DNA from: an uncultured Lachnospiraceae bacterium
Lineage (GTDB): Bacteria > Bacillota > Clostridia > Lachnospirales > Lachnospiraceae
Direction of reading: 5' to 3'
DNA length: 64,000 nucleotides
Assembly: GCA_900544685.1 (NCBI GenBank)
Contig: UQWA01000001.1
Span: 62,001 to 126,000 of the forward strand
The translations under genes and the position numbers were made by a program. How positions within the stretch are numbered: the stretch's first letter is position 1; each line of letters opens with the position of its first letter. The notes beneath the pieces were generated by a model. It saw only the letters and a list, made by a program, of their open reading frames with translations. It searched no databases and had not been told where the DNA came from. Shown here one piece after another: positions 42,536 to 50,740 of the stretch.

Positions 42536-42570
42536 AAAAGGAGGCTATCCAAAATGGATGCCTCCTTTTA
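42536..42570. terminator. Bidirectional terminator between the PHP and SIS genes
   Basis: Stem AAAAGGAGGCTATCC / GGATGCCTCCTTTT, loop AAAAT. It serves the converging PHP (+) and SIS (-) genes. Confidence 0.85.
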
Positions 42571-42587
42571 AAGGTGGGAGAGTATGA

Positions 42588-43556
42588 CTAATATTCCAGT
42601 TTCCACATGTAACGTCTTTGACTTAACGGATGATTACGGGCAATCGCAAGCTGTTCAAAATAAACTCTGACAACGCCGGTAATTAACATAGGACTGAAAT
42701 ATTCTGCTACAGAAGCTGGTACGTAATTGGAAAGACCAAAATCTTTGGCGTCAATAACGGTAGTTTTTGCATCAAATCTGTTCAGGAAATCCAATGCCCT
42801 GGAATCCATGGCACGTGTTCGTCCATCATTCATTAATAAAAGATATGGAACATTTTTGTCCACAATTTCAAAAGGACCATGGAAGAATTCACCATCATTG
42901 CAGAATCCAGAATTTACCCACTGCATCTCCAGAAGAAGGCAGATAGATGTGGAATAAGCAACACGTTCTGTTGCACCGGAACTCATAACGTAAATGAAAG
43001 ATTCGTCTTTATAATCTTCCGCAAATTTTTTTGCAGATGGAAGAACATAAGAAACAGCATTTTCAATGGCATCGTAAATATGTAAGTAACCGTTCACCAT
43101 ATCTTCATATAATTCACAGCCTTCATACTGATTCAGAACTTCTACAGCCAGCATCAAAACGTTATTCATCTTTTCCAATTTAGCTGCATAGTTTTTTTCA
43201 AAACCATGCACAATCACATAATCACCATTGGCAGCAAGAGGGGAAGCTGCATCATGTGTAATAGAAATAACAACAGCACCCTTTTCACGGGCCAGTTTTG
43301 CAGCAGCAACTGTTTCAGGAGTGTTTCCTCCTAAGGAGCAGGCAATTACGATGGCAGTATCATCGCAGGCTGCAGGTGGTGCATAGTTAAATTCATTGGC
43401 GGTAAAATATCCGGTACGAAGTTTGTGGGCGTTAGCTCTCATAAAATATTCAGCCGGATATAATTCAGAAGAAGAAGCTCCGCATCCTACAAAATAAAGT
43501 GTCTGGATATTCGGATGTGTTTTTTTGATATTCTCAATAATTTCTTTTGGTTGCAT
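42588..43556 (-). CDS. SIS-domain sugar isomerase, FrlB/AgaS-like (2)
   Basis: 322 residues from the second of two adjacent ATGs (43556; 43559 is equally open), after AAGGAGG. A long N-terminal extension of the open frame up to 43661 has no ribosome site and is not used. SIS motifs: LYFVGCGASSSELYPAEY, VIACSLGGNTPETVAAAK, FIYVMSSGATERVAYSTS, FFHGPFEIVD. C-terminus HPLSQRRYMWKLEY parallels the copy at 39823. Expected fructosamine-6-phosphate deglycase or related isomerase. Divergent from the kinase gene, with a shared 220-base control region. Confidence 0.82.
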   Translation of the reverse strand: MQPKEIIENIKKTHPNIQTLYFVGCGASSSELYPAEYFMRANAHKLRTGYFTANEFNYAPPAACDDTAIVIACSLGGNTPETVAAAKLAREKGAVVISITHDAASPLAANGDYVIVHGFEKNYAAKLEKMNNVLMLAVEVLNQYEGCELYEDMVNGYLHIYDAIENAVSYVLPSAKKFAEDYKDESFIYVMSSGATERVAYSTSICLLLEMQWVNSGFCNDGEFFHGPFEIVDKNVPYLLLMNDGRTRAMDSRALDFLNRFDAKTTVIDAKDFGLSNYVPASVAEYFSPMLITGVVRVYFEQLAIARNHPLSQRRYMWKLEY

Positions 43557-43592
43557 CATAGGCCTCCTTACGTCTATTTGTTTGTATAATAC

Positions 43593-43749
43593 ATCATATA
43601 ACAACTTGGGAAAACAGTCAATGCTAAAATGAAAAATGGAGTAAAAATGTAAGTAATACACAAAAAAACAAAAAAAATCTGTCGATTAATGACAAAACTG
43701 TGATTTTTGTTAAAAAAGACTTGCCATATAGCATATAATGTTATATGAT
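43593..43749. promoter_or_regulatory. Divergent promoters and shared TTATATGAT operators (SIS 2 / kinase)
   Basis: Minus strand: TTGACT (43621-43616), 17-base spacer, TATGAT (43598-43593). Plus strand: TTGCCA (43721-43726), 17-base spacer, TATGAT (43744-43749). Both -10 regions sit in the same TTATATGATG sequence. On the plus strand the perfect palindrome CATATAA-TG-TTATATG (43732-43747) fills the spacer. Confidence 0.65.
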
Positions 43750-43784
43750 GATACACAGAAGAACATAACAAGCGAGGAAAAGAC

Positions 43785-44675
43785 ATGATAAAAGTATTAG
43801 GACTTGGAGATAATGTTGTAGATAAATATATGCATATTCGTACCATGTATCCTGGCGGGAATGCATTAAATATTGCGGCAACTGCTCAGATTATGGGAGA
43901 GCAGGCCGCTTATCTGGGAATGTTCGGAGATGATGATGCCGGAATGCATGTATATGATACCATAAGAAAAATGGGAATAGATACTTTACACTGCAGATTC
44001 AAAAAAGGCGAAAATGGATATGCAGAAGTAAAACTTGTGGATGGCGACAGAACCTTTATAGGAAGTAACCAGGGTGGAGTATCAAAAGAGTATCCTTTAG
44101 ATCTTACGGAAATAGATTATGCATACATTGCGCAGTATGATTTGTGCCATACCAGCATTTTCAGTTATACAGAACCATATTTGGAAAGACTCAGCAAGAT
44201 GACAACATTTTTGAGCATGGATTTTTCCAATCGATATGACGATGAGTACCTGAAGGCGAATTGCCCATATATTGACTGTGCGGCAATATCTTGTGGAAAT
44301 GCCTCAAAAGAGAAGGTAGAAGAGGAAATTAAAAAAATAGTATCTTATGGATGCAGACATATTGTAATTGCGACACGTGGATCGAAAGGTGCAGTAGTGT
44401 ATGTAGACGGAAAAATATATGAACAGTCCCCGTGTCTGATAAAGGCGGTTGATACTATGGCCGCAGGAGATTCCTTCATAGCAAGTTTCCTGATTCATTA
44501 TCTTGACGGAATGAAAGATGTTAGAGAATTTCCTGTCGATTCAGGTAAGAATGGCATTACAACCATATCAGAATACAAAGATCTTTGTGTGAGAAGCAGT
44601 TTATATCAGGCAGCAATTTTTGCATCACAGCAATGTCAGAGAGATGGATCTTTCGGATACGGAAAGAAATTTTAA
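43785..44675 (+). CDS. frlD: PfkB-family kinase, FrlD-like (fructosamine 6-kinase)
   Basis: 296 residues. The order of motifs follows E. coli FrlD closely: GLGDNVVDKYMH, YPGGNALNIA, GMFGDDDAGMH, DYAYIAQYDLCHTSIFSY and DTMAAGDSFIASFLIH. In the last, the anion-hole GAGD is AAGD but the catalytic Asp is present. It phosphorylates the incoming Amadori sugar at C6. First gene of the kinase-importer-isomerase transcript. The C-terminal 30 residues are longer than in E. coli. Confidence is high for PfkB, moderate for the Frl assignment. Confidence 0.8.
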   Translation: MIKVLGLGDNVVDKYMHIRTMYPGGNALNIAATAQIMGEQAAYLGMFGDDDAGMHVYDTIRKMGIDTLHCRFKKGENGYAEVKLVDGDRTFIGSNQGGVSKEYPLDLTEIDYAYIAQYDLCHTSIFSYTEPYLERLSKMTTFLSMDFSNRYDDEYLKANCPYIDCAAISCGNASKEKVEEEIKKIVSYGCRHIVIATRGSKGAVVYVDGKIYEQSPCLIKAVDTMAAGDSFIASFLIHYLDGMKDVREFPVDSGKNGITTISEYKDLCVRSSLYQAAIFASQQCQRDGSFGYGKKF

Positions 44676-44746
44676 ACGGGAATAACTATTCAGGATGATG
44701 AATAGTCCAACATAAAAATAAAATAAAAAGAAAAGAGGAAAAAAGG

Positions 44747-46027
44747 ATGAAAAAAAGGACAGCAGCATTATTACTTACTATGGCTATGGCAACATCACTT
44801 TCTACAGCAGCAGGTGCAGAAGATGTTACAATAAAGTTTCTGCATAAATACTGCCAGCCTGAGCAGGCACCTGTATTTGAAGAGATCGTAAAGCAGTATG
44901 AAGAAGAACATCCGGGTGTTCACGTTGAAATCGAAACTACCACAGATAATGAAATTAAATCAAAGCTAAAACTGGCATTAGGAAGTGGAGATATGCCGGA
45001 TGTATATCAGACCTGGACTGGTGAATACTGTGAGAAATTTATTCGAGCAGGATATGCACTTGATCTCACTCCATATATGGAAGAAGATCCAGAGTGGAAA
45101 GACTCTTTCCTTCCGGCAGCATACAGTGCATTTACATATGATGATGGGCAATATGCAGTTCCGACACGTTTTGATGCCGAAGTGTTTATCTACAAAAAAT
45201 CGGTATTTGAAAAATATGGATTTGAAGAACCAAAAACATGGGATGATCTGATGAAAATCTGTGAAACACTGAAAGCAGATGGTGTGACACCATTTATTCT
45301 TGGAGACGGATTATCCTGGGATGCTCCACACTGGTATGGCGCTTTATGGCAGAAATTTGTTCCGGAAGATGTATTAGAGGGACAGGATTTTAATGTAAAA
45401 ACAGTTACAATCGATGATCCTGGATATGTAAACGGTCTGAATTATTTTACAGATTTGCTTGACAAAGGATATTTTAATGACAACATTAATTCTATGGAAC
45501 ACAACATGGCACTGGAAGTATTCTATGCAGGAGAAGGTGCTATGGCGTATGTGGAAATGTTAGAGTTTAATGATATTAATAAAGGTCTTGACGGAGACTT
45601 TGGATTCTTTGCAATGCCGACCATCGAAGATGATGCAGCAAAAGGAAACCAGGAAAAACTGTTTGGAGCACCGGAAGGAATGATTGTAAATCCAAATTCA
45701 GAAAATGTAGATGTTGCGGTAGACTTTTTGAAATTCCTTACATCAGTAGAAAGTCAGCAGAAGATTGTATCAGAAGCAGGGCATACAAGCTGTGTAATTG
45801 GAGCACATACAGAAGAAAATACGATTCCTCAGCTGATTGACGGTATGGCATATGTTCAGAATTTCAACGGAATGAGCAACTGGACAGATTGCGGATTTGA
45901 GGCAAGCATTGTAGATACCATGTGTAAATTGGGACAGGATTTTGCAGCTCAGTCTATTACAGCAGAAGATTATGTAGCAGGACTGCAGGAAACAGCAAAA
46001 GTAGTTCGTGAACAGAATGCAGAGTAA
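44747..46027 (+). CDS. Carbohydrate ABC transporter substrate-binding protein (FrlO-like)
   Basis: 426 residues. Signal peptide MKKRTAALLLTMAMATS... ending AGA|EDV, no lipobox. Family 1 solute-binding domain (VKQYEEEHPGVHVEIETTTD, LALGSGDMPDVYQTW, FIYKKSVFEKYGFEEPKTWDDLM). Stands between the kinase and two permeases as FrlO does in Bacillus frlBONMD. It is followed by a perfect hairpin at 46049-46076. Ligand presumably an Amadori compound; inferred from context. Confidence 0.88.
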   Translation: MKKRTAALLLTMAMATSLSTAAGAEDVTIKFLHKYCQPEQAPVFEEIVKQYEEEHPGVHVEIETTTDNEIKSKLKLALGSGDMPDVYQTWTGEYCEKFIRAGYALDLTPYMEEDPEWKDSFLPAAYSAFTYDDGQYAVPTRFDAEVFIYKKSVFEKYGFEEPKTWDDLMKICETLKADGVTPFILGDGLSWDAPHWYGALWQKFVPEDVLEGQDFNVKTVTIDDPGYVNGLNYFTDLLDKGYFNDNINSMEHNMALEVFYAGEGAMAYVEMLEFNDINKGLDGDFGFFAMPTIEDDAAKGNQEKLFGAPEGMIVNPNSENVDVAVDFLKFLTSVESQQKIVSEAGHTSCVIGAHTEENTIPQLIDGMAYVQNFNGMSNWTDCGFEASIVDTMCKLGQDFAAQSITAEDYVAGLQETAKVVREQNAE

Positions 46028-46048
46028 GATTTGAGAGTTATAATCATG

Positions 46049-46076
46049 GGAAGCAGTCAATAAAAGGACTGCTTCC
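46049..46076 (+). other. Intercistronic hairpin after the binding-protein gene
   Basis: Perfect 10-bp stem GGAAGCAGTC / GACTGCTTCC, loop AATAAAAG, no T run behind it. Likely mRNA-stabilising element rather than a terminator. Confidence 0.65.
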
Positions 46077-46099
46077 TGTGAAATACGGGAGGTATTAAA

Positions 46100-46976
46100 A
46101 TGAAAAAAAGACATATTACAGCATGTTTGTTTCTCGCGCCTGCTATAATTGTTATGTTAATCTTTATGTATATCCCAATTGTCCAGAACTTTTATTATAG
46201 TCTGTTTAACTGGTCTATTTATAAACCGGGAAAAACATTTGTAGGACTGAAATATTTTATAGAATTATTTCAGGATAAGGTATTTTGGACATGCTTAAGA
46301 AATAATACATTATACGCATTAATATCTTTAGTGGGACAGCTTGGAGTAGGTCTTGTGGTAGCAGCTATACTTGAAGCAAAGTTTATGAGAAAACATTCTG
46401 GATTTTTCCGTACCGTATTTTTTATACCTTCTGTAATGTCATTTATGGTTGTAGGTCTTTTATGGCAGTTGTTTTTCAATCCAAATGTAGGACCGTTTAA
46501 TGGCATTTTGAAAGCAATGGGAATGAATACGGCTAATCTTAATATTCTTGGGAATCCAGGTACCGCTATTTTTGGCGTAATTTTTGCATCACAGTGGATG
46601 TATTTTGGATATATGGCAATGCTTCTTATTATCGGTATTCAGAAAGTCCCTGATGAATTATATGAAGCGGCTGAAATAGATGGTGCAAATGCACTGCAGA
46701 GATTTTTGCGTATAACAATACCAAATATTAAAGAAATGATTTTGGTAGACTGTATTATTATTGTAGTGGGTTCCTTCAAATTGTTTGATGAAGTGTTTAT
46801 TATTGACAAATGGCGGTCCGGGATATGCTTCAGAAGTTATATCTACATATCTCTACAGAACAGCATTTCGTTCAGATATGATGGGATCAGCCAGTGCAAT
46901 GGCGGTAGTTCTGTTTGTGATAACTTTTGCACTATCTATTTTCCAGATGAAAATCTCACGCAGTGGTGAAGAGTAG
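46100..46976 (+). pseudogene. ABC permease (FrlN-like) interrupted by a frameshift
   Basis: Residues 1-233 read as a MalF-type permease: LAPAIIVMLIFMYIPI, EAKFMRKHSGFFRTVFFIPS and the EAA loop LYEAAEIDGANALQRF. At 46796-46806 the frame departs: GTG TTT is followed by ATT ATT GAC, while removing one base (46799) restores the family sequence LLTNGGPGYASEV and a normal C-terminus to 46976 (FQMKISRSGEE). In the unshifted frame the protein ends in about 57 non-family residues at 46969. Either a real mutation, a sequence error, or, less likely, programmed +1 shifting. The partner permease next door is intact. Confidence 0.85.
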
Positions 46977-46989
46977 CAGGAGGAGAAAC

Positions 46990-47832
46990 ATGAGAAAGAA
47001 GAACAAAAAAACAATTGCGATAAAAGGGATTACATATATATTGCTGATATTGTTAACATTGTTTATAATCATTCCTCTGGTATGGATGATGATATCCGGT
47101 TTCAAATCCAATGGTGATTTATTCACAAACAGTTTTGGCTTACCGAAAGAGTGGTTATTTTCTAATTATATATTAGCGTGGAAGGTAGGAATTGGAAGAT
47201 ACCTTTTAAACAGTGTGTTTGTTACTTTTGTATCAGTAGCATTGACGGTTATTATCAGTGCTCTGGCAGCATTTGCCCTTACGAACAACAGATTATACTT
47301 TAAGGGTAGAAATGCGGTATTTATATTCATTTTAGCAGGTTTAATGTTAGCACCGCAAGTTAGTGTAGTTCCATTGTATAAGATGTTGAACAAAATGCAT
47401 TTATACAATACTTATTGGGCAATGATTCTTCCGTATACAGCATTCAGAATTGCTTTTACTGTAATGTTGATGAGAGCGTATTTTCTGGGTCTTCCGGCAT
47501 CGTTAGACGAGGCTGCATATATCGATGGATGTACCTCATTTGGAGTATTCAGCAAAATTATTATGCCTTTATGTAAACCAATTTTAGCATCTTCAGCATT
47601 GATGTCAGCAATGTATTGCTGGAATGAATTTATGATGGCAATGATATTTACATCAAATGATAAAATCAGAACCATTCCAACAGGTCTGATGAACCTGACC
47701 GGAACACTCAGAACGGAATGGGGAACATTAATTGCAGGTCTGGCGATATCTGCTTTACCGATTATTATCGTGTTTATTATATTTCAGAAACAGTTTGTTC
47801 GCGGAATTGCAGCAGGAAGTGTGAAAGGATAG
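46990..47832 (+). CDS. Carbohydrate ABC transporter permease (FrlM-like)
   Basis: 280 residues from ATG 46990 (GGAGGAG upstream). MalG-type: five to six membrane segments, EAA loop LPASLDEAAYIDGCTSFGVF, and the C-terminal FQKQFVRGIAAGSVKG that is almost universal in this family. Works with the FrlN-like permease; no ATPase gene accompanies them, as in Bacillus, where a shared MsmX-type ATPase is used. Confidence 0.9.
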   Translation: MRKKNKKTIAIKGITYILLILLTLFIIIPLVWMMISGFKSNGDLFTNSFGLPKEWLFSNYILAWKVGIGRYLLNSVFVTFVSVALTVIISALAAFALTNNRLYFKGRNAVFIFILAGLMLAPQVSVVPLYKMLNKMHLYNTYWAMILPYTAFRIAFTVMLMRAYFLGLPASLDEAAYIDGCTSFGVFSKIIMPLCKPILASSALMSAMYCWNEFMMAMIFTSNDKIRTIPTGLMNLTGTLRTEWGTLIAGLAISALPIIIVFIIFQKQFVRGIAAGSVKG

Positions 47833-47839
47833 TAAGAAA

Positions 47840-48676
47840 ATGAAGAATTTGAAAACGGATCAGATAGCTGTATCGAATTTTCCATATTACAAGTATTCAT
47901 TGGATTATGCATTGGATTCATTAGCTCGTATGGGAGGAAAAAATCTGGAGTTTTATGCCTGTGATCCACATTTACATATGGATGATGCATCTGTTTCAGA
48001 TATAAAGACTGCTGCGCGAAAAGTTCGTGAAAATGGGCTGAAAACAATTTGTGTAACACCGGAACAATGTAACTATCCGGTTAATATTGCTTCGGCAAAT
48101 ATAGCAGCAAGAAAAAGAAGTATAGCTGTTTATGTGAAAGCTATGGAAACAGCAGTAGAAATGGATTGTCAGTTATGTCAGTTTCTGGCAGGATTCGGAT
48201 GTCTGGATGAGGCAGATGAAGATATATGGAAAAGAAGTGTAGAATCGTTGGGATATCTGGCTGATTTAGCTGAAACATATGGGATTCATATTGCTCTGGA
48301 AACTTCGCCGAAAGAATATACCTGCCTGACCGACAGTATAAAAATAGCAGATATGGTGAATGAAGTAGGATCTTCTGCACTGCATGGCATGATTGATACA
48401 GCTGTACTTGGATATAGTCATGAAACAATACAGGATGCGATAGCAGGTCTGGAGAATGGCAGAATTCTTCGACATGTACATGTGGGAGATGGAAAACCTA
48501 ACGGACATTTTATAATTGGTGAAGGAAATCTGAACTTAAAAGAAATGATGAGTGCGTTAGATCAGATAAAATATGAATATGCGATAAGTCTGGAAATTCT
48601 GAATCCTCTTTATACATCAGATCCGGAATATGCGATGAAGACTTCTTATGAGCGATTAAAGAAAATAATAGAGTGA
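47840..48676 (+). CDS. Sugar-phosphate isomerase/epimerase, FrlC-like (2)
   Basis: 278 residues. TIM barrel with NLEFYACDPHLHM, FLAGFGCLDEADED, HIALETSP, GMIDTAVLG and HVHVGDGKPNGHFIIGEGN, the FrlC-type metal block. Paralogue of the gene at 37877 but diverged (for example FYACD for LWGGI). Last gene of the kinase-importer transcript, seven bases after the permease. Epimerisation of psicoselysine-like Amadori sugars is the family role; substrate here inferred. Confidence 0.82.
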   Translation: MKNLKTDQIAVSNFPYYKYSLDYALDSLARMGGKNLEFYACDPHLHMDDASVSDIKTAARKVRENGLKTICVTPEQCNYPVNIASANIAARKRSIAVYVKAMETAVEMDCQLCQFLAGFGCLDEADEDIWKRSVESLGYLADLAETYGIHIALETSPKEYTCLTDSIKIADMVNEVGSSALHGMIDTAVLGYSHETIQDAIAGLENGRILRHVHVGDGKPNGHFIIGEGNLNLKEMMSALDQIKYEYAISLEILNPLYTSDPEYAMKTSYERLKKIIE

Positions 48677-48763
48677 AAAGAAAATATGAGTTTTTCTTTT
48701 TTTTAACCCTGTCCTGTGATAAAATATAAGCACAAAACAAGAATTAAGCAGGGAGGGGATCCT

Positions 48764-49387
48764 ATGAAAAATGTAGTTATTACGATTGCAAGACAGTATG
48801 GAAGCGGCGGTAAAACGATCGCTCAGATGTATGCACAGAAGCATGGCATCCCGTGTCATGAAAGAGATATTTTAAGACTGGCAGCAGATGACAGTGGTAT
48901 CAACGAAGCGTTATTTGGAGAAGTAGATGAACGGTTAAAGAGTGGCAATCTGTTCGGTATCTCCAAGAAGATCTATACGATAGGAGATCTGATTCCACCA
49001 TCCAGCCCGGATTTTACATCTACACAGAACCTGTTTAATTATCAGGCAAAGGTGATTCGCGATCTGGCAGAGCAGGGACCGTGTGTATTCATCGGACGCT
49101 GTGCAGATTTTGTGCTGGCAGATAAGCCCAATGTAGTCAGTGTATTCATACATGCGCCACATGATTACTGCATGGAGCAGGCAAGAGAGCGTACAGCTAA
49201 GAATGTAGGAGATCTGACGAAATTTGTTGCCAGAACCGATAAGTTCCGCGGAGATTATTACCGTTACCACACCGGACATGAGTGGAACGATGCAAGGAAC
49301 TATGACCTGTGCCTGGACAGCAGCAAACTGGGATTTGATGGCTGCGTAGAGGCTATCGAGAAATATATTGAAGTAAGATTTAAATAA
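48764..49387 (+). CDS. Cytidylate-kinase-like protein (Cytidylate_kin_2 family)
   Basis: 207 residues from ATG 48764, with GGAGGGG upstream. P-loop ITIARQYGSGGKTIAQ, GIPCHERDILRLAA, FIGRCADFVLADKPN and a C-terminal RYHTGHEWNDARNYDLCLD segment, all characteristic of the PF13189 family that is common in clostridia. True CMP kinase activity has not been shown for most members. A weak promoter (TTAACC 48703-48708, 16 bases, TATAAG 48725-48730) lies before it. Confidence 0.85.
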   Translation: MKNVVITIARQYGSGGKTIAQMYAQKHGIPCHERDILRLAADDSGINEALFGEVDERLKSGNLFGISKKIYTIGDLIPPSSPDFTSTQNLFNYQAKVIRDLAEQGPCVFIGRCADFVLADKPNVVSVFIHAPHDYCMEQARERTAKNVGDLTKFVARTDKFRGDYYRYHTGHEWNDARNYDLCLDSSKLGFDGCVEAIEKYIEVRFK

Positions 49388-49398
49388 AAGCAGGAAAG

Positions 49399-49433
49399 AC
49401 AGATTGGTGCAGAAGTGTGCCAGTCTGTTTTTA
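49399..49433 (+). terminator. Terminator after the cytidylate-kinase-like gene
   Basis: Nine-base-pair stem ACAGATTGG / CCAGTCTGT (one wobble), 12-base loop, T run. Confidence 0.65.
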
Positions 49434-49482
49434 GTTCGCGTGCTATGGGTACACTCTAACAGGAAAGGATATAGGGACAGGG

Positions 49483-49926
49483 ATGGAAGAAAAGAAATTA
49501 GAAAAAAATGTAATCGAGGATCTGATTCATCAGGCATTTGAAGCGCAGGCAAAAGCTTATGTGCCATATTCTCAGTTTGCAGTCGGTGCAGCGCTCCTCG
49601 CCAGAGGTGGAAGGATCTATCAGGGATGTAACATTGAGAATGCATCCTACACCCCGACCAATTGTGCAGAACGTACTGCATTTTTCAAAGCAGTATCTGA
49701 GGGTATCACAGAATTTGATGCCATTGCCATTGTAGGAAATAAGAAGTTTGTGCCAAAGGGAGAAGGGGATTATTGTCCGCCATGCGGTGTGTGCAGACAG
49801 GTAATGAGAGAATTCTGCAACCCGGAGACATTCCAGATTATTCTGGCAAAATCCGAGACAGAATATCACATCTACAAATTAAAAGAACTGCTTCCACTGG
49901 GATTCGGACCGGAAGATCTGATCTGA
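49483..49926 (+). CDS. cdd: Cytidine deaminase
   Basis: 147 residues. Tetrameric-type Cdd: VPYSQFAVGAAL, NCAERTAFF (zinc Cys and catalytic Glu) and CPPCGVCRQVM (two zinc Cys). It deaminates cytidine and deoxycytidine in pyrimidine salvage. The stop overlaps the upstream edge of the DUF4143 remnant. Confidence 0.94.
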   Translation: MEEKKLEKNVIEDLIHQAFEAQAKAYVPYSQFAVGAALLARGGRIYQGCNIENASYTPTNCAERTAFFKAVSEGITEFDAIAIVGNKKFVPKGEGDYCPPCGVCRQVMREFCNPETFQIILAKSETEYHIYKLKELLPLGFGPEDLI

Positions 49927-49943
49927 AAAACGTTACAGGATAC

Positions 49944-50573
49944 ATGGAAAAAACAAAGAAAAATGTTGCGGAAAACGTTACAGAACTGCTTGCAAAAGTG
50001 GATGAAAAGGGCAGAATGAATCGGTATGAAAATGCATTTTTATGGCTCAGTGATGCAGGTGTTGCGCTTTCAAGCTATAATGTGAATGAACCACAGCCGC
50101 CTCTTCAGTTAAATGAGAAAAGAAGTCTTTTCAAACTGTTTATGGGGGATACAGGGCTTCTCTGTGCAGCATGTATGGAGAACATACAGTTTGAGATTTT
50201 AAAAGGAAATCTGGATGTGAATATGGGAAGTATTCTGGAAAATGTGTTTGCACAGTCCATCAAAAGTAAAGGATTTCATTTGAACTATTTTGAATCTAAG
50301 AAATACGGAGAACTCGATTTTGTTGTTCAAAATGGAATGAAAGTGGATTTGCTGGAAATTAAATCAGGCAATGACTATAAAAAGCATTCAGCATTAAGTA
50401 AAGTGAGTGCTGTAAAAAACTGGAAGTTTGGTAGAAAGATAGTATTTTGTAAAGGCAATGTTCAGAAAGAAAACGGGATAGAATATTTGCCATGGTATAT
50501 GGTTATGTTCTATGAAACAGAACAACAGCCAAAAGAATTTATTTATGAGGTAGATTTGTCTGCTTTATTATAA
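49944..50573 (+). pseudogene. Remnant of a DUF4143 (AAA_14-type) ATPase, C-terminal half only
   Basis: About 209 residues from ATG 49944. It matches only the part after the ATPase domain: RYENAFLWLSDAGVALSSYNV, SLFKLFMGDTGLL, GSILENVFAQSIKSKGF, then the PD-(D/E)XK-like ELDFVVQNGMKVDLLEIKSG. The N-terminal P-loop half, normally about 220 residues, is missing and cdd stands in its place. No ribosome site is clear. I read it as a decayed gene; a stand-alone C-terminal domain protein is the alternative. Confidence 0.7.
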
Positions 50574-50583
50574 ATGTCAGGAA

Positions 50584-50628
50584 AAGGCGTCTGTCACAGA
50601 TAGTATGTGGCAGACGCCTGTCTTTTTG
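50584..50628 (+). terminator. Terminator after the DUF4143 remnant
   Basis: Stem AGGCGTCTGTCACA / TGTGGCAGACGCCT, loop GATAGTA, followed by a T run. Confidence 0.85.
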
Positions 50629-50648
50629 TAAATTTTGTAACGTATTTC

Positions 50649-50714
50649 TTGAAACGAAAAAGGGGTTGCAGTATACTAAAATTAGTTTGGTCTGACCACA
50701 AAACGACCACAAAA
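50649..50714 (+). promoter_or_regulatory. Promoter of the type IV pilus operon with a tandem GACCACAAAA repeat
   Basis: TTGAAA (50649-50654), 17-base spacer, TATACT (50672-50677). GACCACAAAA occurs at 50694-50703 and again at 50705-50714, an 11-base period (one helical turn), just after the expected transcription start. Confidence 0.65.
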
Positions 50715-50740
50715 TGAATTTTACGACAGGAGTAATGCGG

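Noticed and set aside
43557..43661. Longer N-terminus for the second SIS protein (start at 43661)
   Set aside because: The extension covers the promoter and operator region and has no ribosome site; AAGGAGG stands directly before the ATG pair at 43556/43559.
46785..46976. Separate small membrane protein starting at TTG 46785
   Set aside because: Its sequence continues the permease family at the exact point where the upstream frame loses it, so it is the frameshifted C-terminus and not a gene.
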